Part shown: positions 18,280-31,548 of the stretch, in pieces | Position numbering within the stretch: the first letter of the stretch is position 1 | Layout of the letters: each line of letters begins with the position of its first letter | Program-made: the position numbers and the translations under genes | The notes under the pieces: model-generated | Database searches by the model: none | Told to the model about the DNA's origin: nothing | Seen by the model: the letters and a program-made list of their open reading frames with translations, nothing else | NCBI RefSeq assembly: GCF_004114795.1 | Contig: NZ_CP035311.1 | Location: forward strand, 2,976,001-3,040,000 | Length of the DNA stretch: 64,000 bases | Direction of reading: 5' to 3' | Origin: Janthinobacterium sp. 17J80-10 | Lineage (GTDB): Bacteria; Pseudomonadota; Gammaproteobacteria; Burkholderiales; Burkholderiaceae_D

Positions 18280-18301
18280 GCGGCCGGTGAATACCGGCCG
18301 C
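18280..18301. other. Perfect GC-rich hairpin between eno and ftsB
   Basis: GCGGCCGGT and ACCGGCCGC form a 9-bp stem with a GAAT loop. It lies 40 bases after the eno stop and 80 bases before ftsB. No good T-run follows on the reverse strand, so it is either a weak or Rho-assisted terminator, or an mRNA-end stabilising hairpin that lowers ftsB expression relative to eno. Confidence 0.5.
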
Positions 18302-18341
18302 CTGTTGTCGTATCAGCGCCAACGCGCCGAGGTCAATTTGT

Positions 18342-19625
<1,284 letters not shown>

Positions 19626-19660
19626 TCAGTTCTCCAAATTTAAATTAAATTCTTTTTTGA

Positions 19661-22278
<2,618 letters not shown>

Positions 22279-23220
22279 TCAGGGCGCATAGGTAAACAGC
22301 AGCCGCACGAAGGTCTGGGCCCCCTGCGCATTCGACAAGGCATCGATTTCCGTGCTGCGGCGCACGACCGCACCGGTAACGCCGTACGGGCCGCTGTTCC
22401 AGGCCAGCCCCAGTTCCGCCTCGCCCACCGCGCGCTTCGGCTTGACCGTACGCGGATTGTTCGAAGAAAAATAGCCCCCCTGCAGGCTCGCATTCCAGGC
22501 TACCGCACGGGCGTCGAGCTTCAGGTAGCCGTGCAGGCCGGTGGCATCGGCGAAACCGGGCAATTGTCCGGCCCGCACGGTGATGCCGGCGCCCGCATCC
22601 GTATGAATGTTGCCCAAGCGACCGTGCAGCATCGGCGCGGCATCCAGCCAGGAGGTCAGTTTCCAGCGCAGCGGCGTCATTGCGCCATACAGGATCACGC
22701 CGAACTCGTCGCGCACCTGGGTGCTCCAGCCCTGCGGCAGGGGCTGGTTCAGCAGCGCATGCAGCCGGGTCTGGGTCCAGCGGCCGCCAGCGCAGGGCCC
22801 CAGGCAGCCCAGGTCGACGCCATAACGCCATTGGCGGCCATCCTCACGCCGCGTTTCCCGGAACATCCCGCCATACAGCCAGCCGGCATAGGGATGGTTG
22901 CTGGGGCCAATCTGCGGCGGCGTCAGCTTGATATCGGACGCCGTATAAAATTCCTGGCCCAGGCGCCAGCCAAACACGGTGATCTGGCTGCCCTCGCGCA
23001 GCGCATGCTCGCGCGTGAAGCGCAAGCCGCTGGAATAAAAGCCGTCATCGCGGTTGAGCAACAGCGAATCGTTGTCGATCTCCAGGCGGTTGACCGCCTT
23101 GCCCTGGGTCGTCACGCGGCGGTAATCCTCCAGCAGGCTGGCAGTGCCTTCGGCGGCGGCAAGCGCGGCAGCGCCCAGGAGGAAAAAACCAAGTGCGGCG
23201 CATCGATAAAAACGGGGCAT
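22279..23220 (-). CDS. LpxR-like outer membrane protein (DUF2219, lipid A 3'-O-deacylase family)
   Basis: The 313-residue protein starts MPRFYRCAALGFFLLG and has a signal peptide ending near ALAAAEG. The mature part has the LpxR/DUF2219 pattern: LEIDNDSLLLNRDDGFYSSGLRFT near the N-terminus (the N-D pair and downstream Ser), HPYAGWLYGGMF, and many alternating amphipathic strands ending in the aromatic-terminated FVRLLFTYAP. LpxR removes the 3'-acyloxyacyl chain of lipid A in a calcium-dependent way. The family assignment is good; deacylase activity is not proven. Confidence 0.72.
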   Translation of the reverse strand: MPRFYRCAALGFFLLGAAALAAAEGTASLLEDYRRVTTQGKAVNRLEIDNDSLLLNRDDGFYSSGLRFTREHALREGSQITVFGWRLGQEFYTASDIKLTPPQIGPSNHPYAGWLYGGMFRETRREDGRQWRYGVDLGCLGPCAGGRWTQTRLHALLNQPLPQGWSTQVRDEFGVILYGAMTPLRWKLTSWLDAAPMLHGRLGNIHTDAGAGITVRAGQLPGFADATGLHGYLKLDARAVAWNASLQGGYFSSNNPRTVKPKRAVGEAELGLAWNSGPYGVTGAVVRRSTEIDALSNAQGAQTFVRLLFTYAP

Positions 23221-23284
23221 GGGATTCCTGACAGGTAACGGTGCGGCCATTCTAGCGAAGACTTGCCATGAATGAAACTGCCGC

Positions 23285-25810
23285 TTACCTGCCATACCAG
23301 TAGCGCGCATGGGTGCCGCGATATTCTTCCACCTTGATGTCACGGGAAAAACGCATAATCACTGCGCCGGATTCGTCGCTGCGCAAACGATGGATGCCGA
23401 GCGCGCCATAGCGCTCGTAGATTTCCCGCTTGGGATGCTTGTAGCGGTTGCGATAGCCGACCTGAAACAGGGCAATCTGCGGATCGACTGCCTTCAGGAA
23501 ATTCGCGGTCGATGAAGTGCCGCTGCCATGATGCGGCGCCAGCAGCACATTGGCGCGCAATTGTTCGCCCTGGCGATCGACCAGCTCTGCCTCATCGGCC
23601 CGTTCTACATCGCCAGGCAACAGAATTGCGTGGCCGCCATGACTGATCTTGAGCGTGCAACTGCGTGAATTGGGTTTCAGGTGCGGATTGTCGTAACTTT
23701 CCGGCGTCGGATGCAGCATCTCGAAACGCATGCCATCCCAGTCCCATGCCTGTCCGGCAACGCAGCGCCGGTGCGCGGTTACTGCCCGCGCAATCTGGCT
23801 GTCCGCCGCCAGCGACGACGACAGCCAGCCGACCTCGATTTCATCCAGCAGCGAGAGTGCGCCGCCGGCATGGTCGGTATCGCTGTGGGAAACCACCACG
23901 CCATCCAGATAGCGGATGCCGCGCGCCTTCAGGTAAGGCAGGATGACGCGGCTGCCGCCATCGGAATCGGGTGAATACACAGGCCCCGTGTCATACAGCA
24001 GGCGTCGTCCCGGCGTCTCGATCAGGAGCGCCGTGCCCTGGCCGACGTCGAAGGCCGTCACCCACAGCTCCCCGGCCGGCGGCACTGCCGGCGCATTGAG
24101 CAAGAGCGGCAGCCAGCCGAATAGTCCAAGCCAGCGCAGCGGCCAGCCGCGCGGCGCCAGCAGCCACAGGGTGCCGACCAGGGCCGCAGCGAAGATCCAC
24201 CATGCCGGCACGGGCGCCTGCCAGACCGCCAGCGGCAATGCGGCAAGCCAGGCCATCGCCTGCGCCAGCCAGACCACGCATTCGTGGGCCCCAGACAATA
24301 TCCACCCGGACAGGGGCGCCGGCATGACGCTGCCGGCCAGGGCCAGCGGCGTGACAATAAAGCTCACCAGGGGAATCGCCACGGCATTGGCGAGCGGACT
24401 GACCAGCGACACCTGGCCGAACAGCAGCATGGTCAGCGGCACCAGGCCCAGGGTCACGGCATACTGCGTGCGGCCGGCGTCGCGCAAGCCCGCCAGCAAC
24501 GACCGGCCCCGGCGCAACAGTGGCGACGCCGCCGCGCCGGCATGACTGCCCACAAGACCTGTGCCGACACGCCCTTCCAGCGGAATGCGCGGCGCGGCAA
24601 CCCGGCCGACGCTGGCATACAGGATGGTCGCGACCGCGCCGAACGATAGCCAGAAACCCGGCCACAGCACTGCCCAGGGGTCGATCACGATCACCACACC
24701 CAGCGCCAGGCACAATACGTGCGACACGCTCGTCAGGCGATCGAACCACAGGGCGATGGCGACCACCGTCAGCATGTAGAGGGTGCGCTGCGCCGGCACG
24801 CCGAAGCCGGCCAGCAAGACGTACAGCAGCGCCATCGCCACGGCGGCCGCCGCTGCGGCTTTTTGCGCCGGCAGCAGCAATGGCAATTGCGCGCGCGTGA
24901 AGAAGGAACGGCGCCAGAGAAACGAGAACAGCCCCGCGAACAGGCCGGCCACCATGGTGATGTGCAAGCCCGAAATCGAAATCAGGTGGCCGATGCCGGT
25001 GCGATTGAACACTTGCCAGTCCGACTGGGCGATGGCGCGCTGGTCGCCCACCACCAGCGCCACGAGCACGCCGGCATAGTCCTTGCCGGGCAAGGCTGCG
25101 ACGATGCGTTCGCGCAGCCAGTTGCGGCTGCGCTCGACTGCATTGGAAAACCCCGGCACGAAATCGTCGAGTTTGCTGTTCTTGCTGTGAATGCGGTTGT
25201 CGGGCCGCACATAGCCGGTCGCGCGCAAGCCCTGTTCCAGCAGCCAGACTTCATAGTCGAAGCCGTGCGGGTTGGCATTGCCGTGCGGCCGGCGCAGGCG
25301 CACCGTCAGTTGCCAGCGCTCGCCCGGCAGGATGCCCGGCACGGTCTGGGTATCCTCGCCGCGAAAGCCGCCATACCAGGACAGGGCCAGGCGCGACGGC
25401 ACCTGCGGCAGCGCCTGGCTTGCCTGGGCGCCTTCCCCGGCCACAGCGCCTGCAGGCAAGACCTGTTCGACCGCAAAATTGAAACGGATGCCGCGATCGA
25501 AACGGTGCGGCAGGCTGTCGATGGTGCCGATGACCGTGATGTCCTCGCCTTCCCAGGCTTGCGGCAATTCCTCGCGCAAATGATAGTGTGCCAATAGCGC
25601 GGCCCAGGCAAAGCCGGCCAGCGCCCCGCCTATGGCCAGGACAGCCATGCGCCATGCGGGCCGCGCGCTGCGGCGATGCAGTTTCCCGAAGAGCAGCGCC
25701 AGCGATGCTACGGCAGACAACAAGGCCAGCAGCGCCCACATGCCTGGCAAGTCCGGCTGCATCTGCAGCCAGGCGGCGCCAACCACGAAGCCGAGGATGG
25801 CGCTGCGCAT
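23285..25810 (-). CDS. comEC: DNA internalisation competence protein ComEC/Rec2
   Basis: ComEC is the inner-membrane channel for single-stranded DNA uptake in natural transformation. The 841-residue protein has N-terminal membrane segments and a DUF4131-like domain (about 1-210), the Competence domain with TGIGHLISISGLHITMVAGL (about 260-290) and many membrane helices to about 560. A C-terminal metallo-beta-lactamase-like domain shows VVSHSDTDHAGG and HHGSGTSSTANFL. All domains look intact. It precedes tatD with only the stop and start adjacent. Confidence 0.93.
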   Translation of the reverse strand: MRSAILGFVVGAAWLQMQPDLPGMWALLALLSAVASLALLFGKLHRRSARPAWRMAVLAIGGALAGFAWAALLAHYHLREELPQAWEGEDITVIGTIDSLPHRFDRGIRFNFAVEQVLPAGAVAGEGAQASQALPQVPSRLALSWYGGFRGEDTQTVPGILPGERWQLTVRLRRPHGNANPHGFDYEVWLLEQGLRATGYVRPDNRIHSKNSKLDDFVPGFSNAVERSRNWLRERIVAALPGKDYAGVLVALVVGDQRAIAQSDWQVFNRTGIGHLISISGLHITMVAGLFAGLFSFLWRRSFFTRAQLPLLLPAQKAAAAAAVAMALLYVLLAGFGVPAQRTLYMLTVVAIALWFDRLTSVSHVLCLALGVVIVIDPWAVLWPGFWLSFGAVATILYASVGRVAAPRIPLEGRVGTGLVGSHAGAAASPLLRRGRSLLAGLRDAGRTQYAVTLGLVPLTMLLFGQVSLVSPLANAVAIPLVSFIVTPLALAGSVMPAPLSGWILSGAHECVVWLAQAMAWLAALPLAVWQAPVPAWWIFAAALVGTLWLLAPRGWPLRWLGLFGWLPLLLNAPAVPPAGELWVTAFDVGQGTALLIETPGRRLLYDTGPVYSPDSDGGSRVILPYLKARGIRYLDGVVVSHSDTDHAGGALSLLDEIEVGWLSSSLAADSQIARAVTAHRRCVAGQAWDWDGMRFEMLHPTPESYDNPHLKPNSRSCTLKISHGGHAILLPGDVERADEAELVDRQGEQLRANVLLAPHHGSGTSSTANFLKAVDPQIALFQVGYRNRYKHPKREIYERYGALGIHRLRSDESGAVIMRFSRDIKVEEYRGTHARYWYGR

Positions 25811-26653
25811 TTATGCGGAATGTGGTGCAGCCGTTGTTGAGGGCGCCGGCGGCGATTGCGCCAGCAGTGCCAGGCGCGGCAATACGGCCATCGCATTGGC
25901 GCAGGCCGCGCGCGCAAGATCTGCGGTGTCGATGCCGCGCAGGGAGGCCAGCACTTCGCCGATGCGTGGCAATTCTTCCGGGCTGTTGCGGCCCGGGTGC
26001 ACCCAGGCGGGCGCGATATCCGGCGCATCGGTTTCCAGCACGATGGCGTCAAGCGGCAATTGCGCCGCCAGCCGGCGCAATTGCAATGCGCGGGTAAAGG
26101 TCATGGCGCCGCCAAAGCCCATCCTGAACCCCAGGCGGATGAATTCCTCGGCTTGCTGGAAACTGCCGTTATAGGCATGGGCAAAACCGCCGGCCACGGT
26201 GATGCGGCGCAAATACTTGAGGATGATGTCGACCGAGCGGCGCACATGCAGCAAGACCGGCAAGCTAAAGTCGCGCGCAATCTTCAGCTGTTCGCTGTAA
26301 AAATATTCCTGCTTCTCGCGCATGGGCCCGGCTTTCAATTCCGGAATAAAAAAATCCAGGCCGATTTCGCCGATGCCGACAAAGCGCGCATCGCTCATGG
26401 CAGCCGCCACCGCGTCGCGCATCAGGCGCAAATCGTCCTCAGCCGCCTGCGGCACGAAGATCGGATGGATGCCCAGCGCGTAGGCGCCATTCGGCACGCG
26501 ATGCGCCAGTTGCGCGACAGCGTCGAAATTGTCGCGCGCCACCGCCGGGATCACGATCCAGTCGACGCCCCGCTGCGCCGCGCGTGCGGCGATCTCTTCC
26601 GCCTCGCCGGCGAATTCCCCTGCATCCAGATGGCAATGAGTATCAATCCACAT
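25811..26653 (-). CDS. TatD family hydrolase (metal-dependent DNase)
   Basis: The 280-residue protein starts [14 protein letters not shown], with the first metal-binding HxH. Other motifs are [47 protein letters not shown] and [13 protein letters not shown]. TatD-type proteins are 3'-5' exonucleases in DNA repair and degradation. The gene overlaps lolD by 11 bases and abuts comEC, so the lol-tatD-comEC genes appear to be one transcription unit. Confidence 0.88.
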   Translation of the reverse strand: MWIDTHCHLDAGEFAGEAEEIAARAAQRGVDWIVIPAVARDNFDAVAQLAHRVPNGAYALGIHPIFVPQAAEDDLRLMRDAVAAAMSDARFVGIGEIGLDFFIPELKAGPMREKQEYFYSEQLKIARDFSLPVLLHVRRSVDIILKYLRRITVAGGFAHAYNGSFQQAEEFIRLGFRMGFGGAMTFTRALQLRRLAAQLPLDAIVLETDAPDIAPAWVHPGRNSPEELPRIGEVLASLRGIDTADLARAACANAMAVLPRLALLAQSPPAPSTTAAPHSA

Positions 26654-27374
26654 GCGGCTGCAAGCCGTTTTCCGAGAGACGCAGGATGCGGTCGCAGTGC
26701 CGCGCCAGTTCGATGTCGTGGGTGACGATGACGAAGGCCGTGCCGAGCCTGTTGGACAGTTCCAGCATCAGGTCAAAGGTCTTTTGCGCCGTCGGCCGGT
26801 CCAGGTTGCCGGTCGGCTCATCCGCCAGCACGCAGGCCGGCTGCGTCACCAGTGCGCGCGCCAGGGCCACGCGCTGGCGCTCGCCGCCGGACAATTCGCC
26901 CGGCACATGCGTGACACGATTGGCCAGCCCGACACGCTCCAGAATGCCTGCGGCCACCTGCTGGGCTTTGGCGCGCTTGACGCGGCGAATCATCAGGGGC
27001 ATGGCGACGTTATCCAGCGCGGAAAACTCCGGCAGCAAGTGATGGAACTGGTAGACGAAGCCCAGCGACGCATTGCGCAAGTCGCCGCGCGCCGCCTCGT
27101 TCAGGCTGTACATGTCCTTGTTTTGCAAGCTGACGCTGCCGGTGCTGGGCACATCGAGCCCGCCCAACAGATGCAGCAGCGTGGACTTGCCTGATCCCGA
27201 GGCGCCGACGATGGCCACGCGCTCACCGCGCGACACGGCAAAGTCGATATGCTTGAACACCTCGACGGCGTATTTACCCTGCGTAAAAGTCTTGCCCAGG
27301 TTGCGGCAGGAGAGCACAGGCCCGGTCACATTTGCGTTCACGTTCGCATTCATGTTGGCGTTCACCTTATTCAT
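26643..27374 (-). CDS. lolD: Lipoprotein-releasing ABC transporter ATPase LolD
   Basis: LolD powers release of outer-membrane lipoproteins from the inner membrane to LolA. The 243-residue ATPase shows Walker [10 protein letters not shown], the Q-loop in [13 protein letters not shown], the signature [15 protein letters not shown], Walker [13 protein letters not shown] and the switch His in VIVTHD. The N-terminus begins MNKVNAN and runs through three near-repeats of Asn-Ala-Asn-(Met/Val) before the conserved [11 protein letters not shown]; this extension is unusual. It overlaps the permease gene by 8 bases. Confidence 0.94.
   Translation of the reverse strand: MNKVNANMNANVNANVTGPVLSCRNLGKTFTQGKYAVEVFKHIDFAVSRGERVAIVGASGSGKSTLLHLLGGLDVPSTGSVSLQNKDMYSLNEAARGDLRNASLGFVYQFHHLLPEFSALDNVAMPLMIRRVKRAKAQQVAAGILERVGLANRVTHVPGELSGGERQRVALARALVTQPACVLADEPTGNLDRPTAQKTFDLMLELSNRLGTAFVIVTHDIELARHCDRILRLSENGLQPHVD
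27327..27362 (-). repeat. Three tandem 12-bp repeats in the lolD start region
   Basis: The reverse strand reads three consecutive Asn-Ala-Asn-Met/Val units, each 12 bases, just after the lolD start. They add a disordered asparagine-alanine tail to LolD and can vary in number without shifting the frame. Confidence 0.8.
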
Positions 27375-28632
27375 AGCGCAAAGCCTCCGCCGGCTTGACG
27401 CGCGCCGCCCACCAGCTCGGATACAGCGTCGCCACAAAGGCCAGCACCACGGCCACGCCGCCGATGGTCCAGACATCCGACAAGCGCAAGTCGGAGGGCA
27501 AGGCACTGATCAGGTAAATATCCTTGGGCAAAAATTGCACGCCCAGCAAGCGCTCGATGAAGGGCACGATCACGTCCACGTTGAGGGCCACCAGCACGCC
27601 CAGTCCGACGCCAATGGCCGTGCCGATCAGGCCGACCACGGCGCCCTGGATCATGAAGATTTTCATGATCGAGCGCGGCGACGCGCCGATGGTGCGCAAA
27701 ATCGCAATATCGGCCTGCTTGTCGGTCACCGTCATCACCAGGGTCGAGACCAGATTGAAGGCCGCCACGGCGATGATGAGCGTGAGGATGATGAACATCA
27801 TGCGCTTTTCCGTTTGCACCGCGGCGAACCAGTTGCGGTTCTGGCGCGACCAGTCGCGGATCAGCACATTGCCGGTCAGGATCGTCGACAGCTCCGCCGC
27901 AACCTGGGGGGCCTGTTGCATGTCGGCGATCTTCAGGCGCAGGCCGGACGGCGCCGGCAGCTTGAACATTTTTTGCGCATCCTCGATATGGATGAAGGCC
28001 AGCGAGGAATCGAACTCGTAATGGCCCGCCTCGAAAATGCCCACCACATTGAATTGCTTCAGGCGAGGGATCACCCCGGCCGGCGTGACTTGCCCCTGCG
28101 GCGCAATCAGCGTGACGCGGTCGCCGAGGCCGACGCCGATGGAGCGCGCCAGCTCGCCGCCCAGCACGATATTGAATTCGCCCGCCCGCAACGCATCGAA
28201 CGAGCCCTGGCGCACTTGCGATGCCACCTCGGACACCTTCGGCTCCTGCTGCGGCAAGACGCCGCGCACCACCACGCCGCGCACCGTGTCGTCACGCGTG
28301 ATCATGGCTTGCCCGGCAACATAGGGGGCAGCGCCCTTCACCGCCTTGTTGGTAAAGGCTTCGCGCGCAGTTTCTTCCCAGTTGGGCAAGGCCCCGGTGG
28401 CATCGAACACTTCGATATGCGACAGCACCGACAACATGCGGTCCCGCACTTCTTTTTGAAAGCCATTCATCACTGACAACACGACGATCAGTGCAGCCAC
28501 CCCCAGGGCAATGCCCGCCATGGAAATCAGGGAAATGAAAGAAATGAAACTGTTGCGCCCGCTGCGGCGGCCGGCGCGGGTATAGCGCAAGCCGACCAGC
28601 CACTCGAATGGTAAGTTTTTTATGATACTCAA
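27367..28632 (-). CDS. Lipoprotein-releasing ABC transporter permease LolC/LolE
   Basis: The 421-residue protein is the membrane subunit of the Lol system, with a MacB-like periplasmic domain between the first and second of four membrane segments. Typical motifs are [48 protein letters not shown] split across the first helix, and [27 protein letters not shown] near residue 280. The start is best placed at the TTG at 28632, because AGGAG lies 8 bases upstream of it and no in-frame ATG has such a site. A single permease gene is present, as in the LolF-type or LolCE homodimer-like arrangement of many bacteria. It overlaps lolD by 8 bases. Confidence 0.88.
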   Translation of the reverse strand: MSIIKNLPFEWLVGLRYTRAGRRSGRNSFISFISLISMAGIALGVAALIVVLSVMNGFQKEVRDRMLSVLSHIEVFDATGALPNWEETAREAFTNKAVKGAAPYVAGQAMITRDDTVRGVVVRGVLPQQEPKVSEVASQVRQGSFDALRAGEFNIVLGGELARSIGVGLGDRVTLIAPQGQVTPAGVIPRLKQFNVVGIFEAGHYEFDSSLAFIHIEDAQKMFKLPAPSGLRLKIADMQQAPQVAAELSTILTGNVLIRDWSRQNRNWFAAVQTEKRMMFIILTLIIAVAAFNLVSTLVMTVTDKQADIAILRTIGASPRSIMKIFMIQGAVVGLIGTAIGVGLGVLVALNVDVIVPFIERLLGVQFLPKDIYLISALPSDLRLSDVWTIGGVAVVLAFVATLYPSWWAARVKPAEALRYE

Positions 28633-28768
28633 AAGAAATACTCCTGAATGGGCCTGCCTGCCAGTTCCGCAGTACAAGCCCGGCTACCCTGTTGTCAGGC
28701 AACCCGTTGACCAGCATTGCAAGTCTGCAAAGCAGCCGGCAGTGTGCCATACATTCTATAATCATGGC

Positions 28769-29827
28769 ATGAGTCAACTCGATATCCTGCTGCCGTTCGG
28801 CTTGCCGCCACCGGAATTTGCCAAAGATCTATTGCAGCAATGCAAAACTCCAGCGATTGCCCTGCTGCTGGCCCGCGCGAAAACCCTCCAATCGGAAAAT
28901 TTCGACCCCTTTTCCCGCGCCCTGCCCCATGAAACCTGGCTGGCGCGCCAGCTGCTGGCAGGCGACGCATTGCCGGAAAGCAGTCCACCGCTGGCCGATG
29001 CCCTGATGCGCCAGCATGGCTTGCAAGCCGACACCGGCACCTGGTTCGTGCTGCAACCGGTGCACTTCCACATCGCCCGCGACCACCTGGTACTGACCGA
29101 CCCGCGCCAGCTCGCGCTGGACGATGCCGAAGCGCGCGCCCTGTTCGAGGCTGCCCTGCCGCTCTTCGAAGAAGACGGCAAGACCCTGGTATATGGCGAC
29201 GCCGGCACCTGGTTCATGCAGGCCAACGACTGGCATGACTTGCACACGGCCACGCCCGACGCGGCGTGCGGCCACAATATCGATATCTGGCTGCCGCAAG
29301 GCGGCCAGGAACGGGCCTGGCGCAAGCTGCAGAATGAAGTGCAGATGCACTGGCACATGCATGAAGTCAATGCCGAGCGCGAAGCGCGCGGCGCGCGCGT
29401 CGTCAATTCGCTCTGGCTGTGGGGCGGCGCCAGCGTGGCGCAAGCATCGCAAGGTGCGCTGCCTGCGCCCTACACCGACGCCTTCAATCTGCATGGCTGG
29501 AGCGCTGCACTGGCGGCGTCCGCTGCCAGCAAGCGCCAGGATTGCGGCGCCACCGAGGTGATCACGGCGGCGCCGCAGCGCGGCTTGCTGGCGCTCGACA
29601 GCTTGCTGCCAGCGGCAATGGCCGCCGACTGGGGCACCTGGCTGCAAGAAATGCAGGCGCTGGAAGCCGACTGGTTCGCGCCGCTGCTGTCGGCCCTGCA
29701 AGGCGGGCGGCTGCATCGCATCCGGTTCATCCTCACCAACAATACCCGCCTGGCCGAGTTCAGCCTGGGCAAAGGCGCGCTGCGCAAATTCTGGGTCAAG
29801 CCCAGCCTCAACCGACTGCTGCCATGA
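28769..29827 (+). CDS. Conserved protein encoded upstream of recJ; phosphoglycerate-mutase-like annotation uncertain
   Basis: The 352-residue protein starts MSQLDILLPFGLPPPEFAKDL. It has no signal peptide or membrane segment. Visible conserved-looking segments are WFVLQPVHFHIARDHLVLTDPRQL, DAGTWFMQANDWHDL, and the C-terminal FILTNNTRLAEFSLGKGALRKFWVKPSLNRLL. In beta-proteobacteria this gene is commonly paired with recJ and sometimes labelled a phosphoglycerate-mutase-like or regulatory protein, but I see no convincing catalytic motif. It shares a 4-base ATGA overlap with recJ, so the two are translationally coupled. A TATAAT box at 28756-28761 is close to the start, without a good -35. Confidence 0.7.
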   Translation: MSQLDILLPFGLPPPEFAKDLLQQCKTPAIALLLARAKTLQSENFDPFSRALPHETWLARQLLAGDALPESSPPLADALMRQHGLQADTGTWFVLQPVHFHIARDHLVLTDPRQLALDDAEARALFEAALPLFEEDGKTLVYGDAGTWFMQANDWHDLHTATPDAACGHNIDIWLPQGGQERAWRKLQNEVQMHWHMHEVNAEREARGARVVNSLWLWGGASVAQASQGALPAPYTDAFNLHGWSAALAASAASKRQDCGATEVITAAPQRGLLALDSLLPAAMAADWGTWLQEMQALEADWFAPLLSALQGGRLHRIRFILTNNTRLAEFSLGKGALRKFWVKPSLNRLLP

Positions 29828-31521
29828 CCCGCATCGCCATCCGCCCCTGCAATTTCCGCACGTCCGAAATGCTGCGCCAGAGCGGCGTGCATCCCGTGCT
29901 GGCGCGCCTGTTTGCCGCCCGCGGCCTGACCGACGCGCGCGAGCTGACGAGCGAACTAAGCTCGCTGCTTGCCCCGGCCAGCCTGACGCACGTCGAAGCC
30001 GCCGCCGTCTACCTGGCCGACGCCATCGGCGCCGGCAAGAAGCTGGTCATCGTCGCCGACTATGACTGCGACGGCGCCACCGCCTGCGCAGTCGCCCTGC
30101 GCGGCTTGCGCATGCTGGGCGCAAGCGTGGATTACATCGTCCCCAACCGCTTCGAATACGGTTATGGCCTGACGCCGGAAATCGTCGAACTGACCGTGCG
30201 CGAAAAATCGCCCGACGTCATCGTCACGGTCGACAATGGCATCGCCAGCATCGATGGCGTGGCCGAAGCCAACCGCCGCGGCATCGACGTCGTCGTCACC
30301 GACCACCACCTGCCGGGCGACCGCTTGCCGGACGCGCGCGTGATCGTCAACCCGAACCAGCCGCATTGCGGCTTTCCCAGCAAGAACCTGGCCGGCGTGG
30401 GCGTCATGTTTTACGTCCTGCTGGCGCTGCGCGCGGAGATGCGAAAACGTGGCGCGTTTGACGCCGCCAGCCAGCCGCGCCTGGACGCCCTGCTCGACCT
30501 GGTGGCGCTGGGGACGGTTGCCGACGTCGTCAAGCTCGATGCCAACAACCGCATCCTGGTCGCACAAGGCTTGAAGCGCATGCGCGCCGGCCGCATGCAG
30601 CCCGGCATTGCCGCGCTGTTTCGCGCCGCCGGACGCGAAGCGCGGCGCGCCTCGCCCTTCGATCTCGGCTTTGGCCTCGGCCCGCGCCTGAATGCCGCCG
30701 GGCGCCTGGCCGACATGTCTCTCGGCATCGAATGCCTGACCACCGATGACGAAGGCCGCGCCTGGGCCATCGCCCACGAACTCGACACCATCAACCGCGA
30801 CCGCCGCGAAATCGAATCCGGCATGCAGGATACCGCCATGGCCCTGCTGGACGATTTCGATCCCGCCAACCGCTCGACAATTACCGTGTTTGACACGACA
30901 TGGCACCAGGGCGTGATCGGCATCGTCGCCTCGCGCCTGAAAGACAAGTTCTACCGCCCCACCATCACCTTTGCGCCAGCGGGCGATGGCGTCAGCATCA
31001 AGGGTTCCGGCCGCTCGATCGCCGGCTTCCACTTGCGCGACGCGCTCGACCTGGTTTCCAAGCGCGCCCCCAGCCTGATTGAAAAATTCGGCGGCCACGC
31101 CATGGCGGCCGGTCTCACCCTGCGCGCCGACAACCTGGATGCCTTTACCCATGCCTTCGAGGATGTCGGCCGCGAATGGCTCAACAGCAGCGCCCTGGAG
31201 CGCATCGTCGAAACCGACGGCGCGCTCGAAGACGCCTACTTCACGCCGCAATTCGTCAGCTTGCTGGATGAACAGGTGTGGGGCCAGGGCTTTGCCGCGC
31301 CAGTCTTTTGCGACACCTTCCGCGTGGTCAACCAGCGCGTGCTGAAGGACAAGCACCTGAAACTATTGCTGGAAAAGGATGGCCGCCGCTACGACGCGAT
31401 CTGGTTCGGCCACGCGGATGGCTTGCCGGAGCAGGCTGTGGTGGCGTTCCGCCTTGATAACAATGAATACAATGGCGTGACCAAGGTTCAGCTGCTGGTG
31501 GAGCATGCGCAGGCGGCTTGA
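29824..31521 (+). CDS. recJ: Single-stranded-DNA-specific exonuclease RecJ
   Basis: RecJ is a 5'-3' exonuclease acting in RecF recombination and mismatch and base excision repair. The 565-residue protein has the DHH-domain motifs VIVADYDCDGATAC, VTVDNGIASID and VVTDHHLPGDRLP, and GLGPRLNAAGRL further on. The DHHA1 motif shows SGRSIAGFHLRDAL and FGGHAMAAGLTL, and an OB-like C-terminal domain follows. The start at 29824 is 4 bases inside the preceding gene. In E. coli recJ is followed directly by prfB; here 16.7 kb intervene. Confidence 0.95.
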   Translation: MTRIAIRPCNFRTSEMLRQSGVHPVLARLFAARGLTDARELTSELSSLLAPASLTHVEAAAVYLADAIGAGKKLVIVADYDCDGATACAVALRGLRMLGASVDYIVPNRFEYGYGLTPEIVELTVREKSPDVIVTVDNGIASIDGVAEANRRGIDVVVTDHHLPGDRLPDARVIVNPNQPHCGFPSKNLAGVGVMFYVLLALRAEMRKRGAFDAASQPRLDALLDLVALGTVADVVKLDANNRILVAQGLKRMRAGRMQPGIAALFRAAGREARRASPFDLGFGLGPRLNAAGRLADMSLGIECLTTDDEGRAWAIAHELDTINRDRREIESGMQDTAMALLDDFDPANRSTITVFDTTWHQGVIGIVASRLKDKFYRPTITFAPAGDGVSIKGSGRSIAGFHLRDALDLVSKRAPSLIEKFGGHAMAAGLTLRADNLDAFTHAFEDVGREWLNSSALERIVETDGALEDAYFTPQFVSLLDEQVWGQGFAAPVFCDTFRVVNQRVLKDKHLKLLLEKDGRRYDAIWFGHADGLPEQAVVAFRLDNNEYNGVTKVQLLVEHAQAA

Positions 31522-31548
31522 TGTCGCCTGGTTTTCCGGCGCATACCG

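Noticed and set aside
28622-28768. Forward extension of the recJ-upstream gene to an ATG at 28622
   Set aside because: It would overlap the start region of the lolC/E gene and its ribosome site, and the extra 49 residues look non-coding; the ATG at 28769 is preferred.
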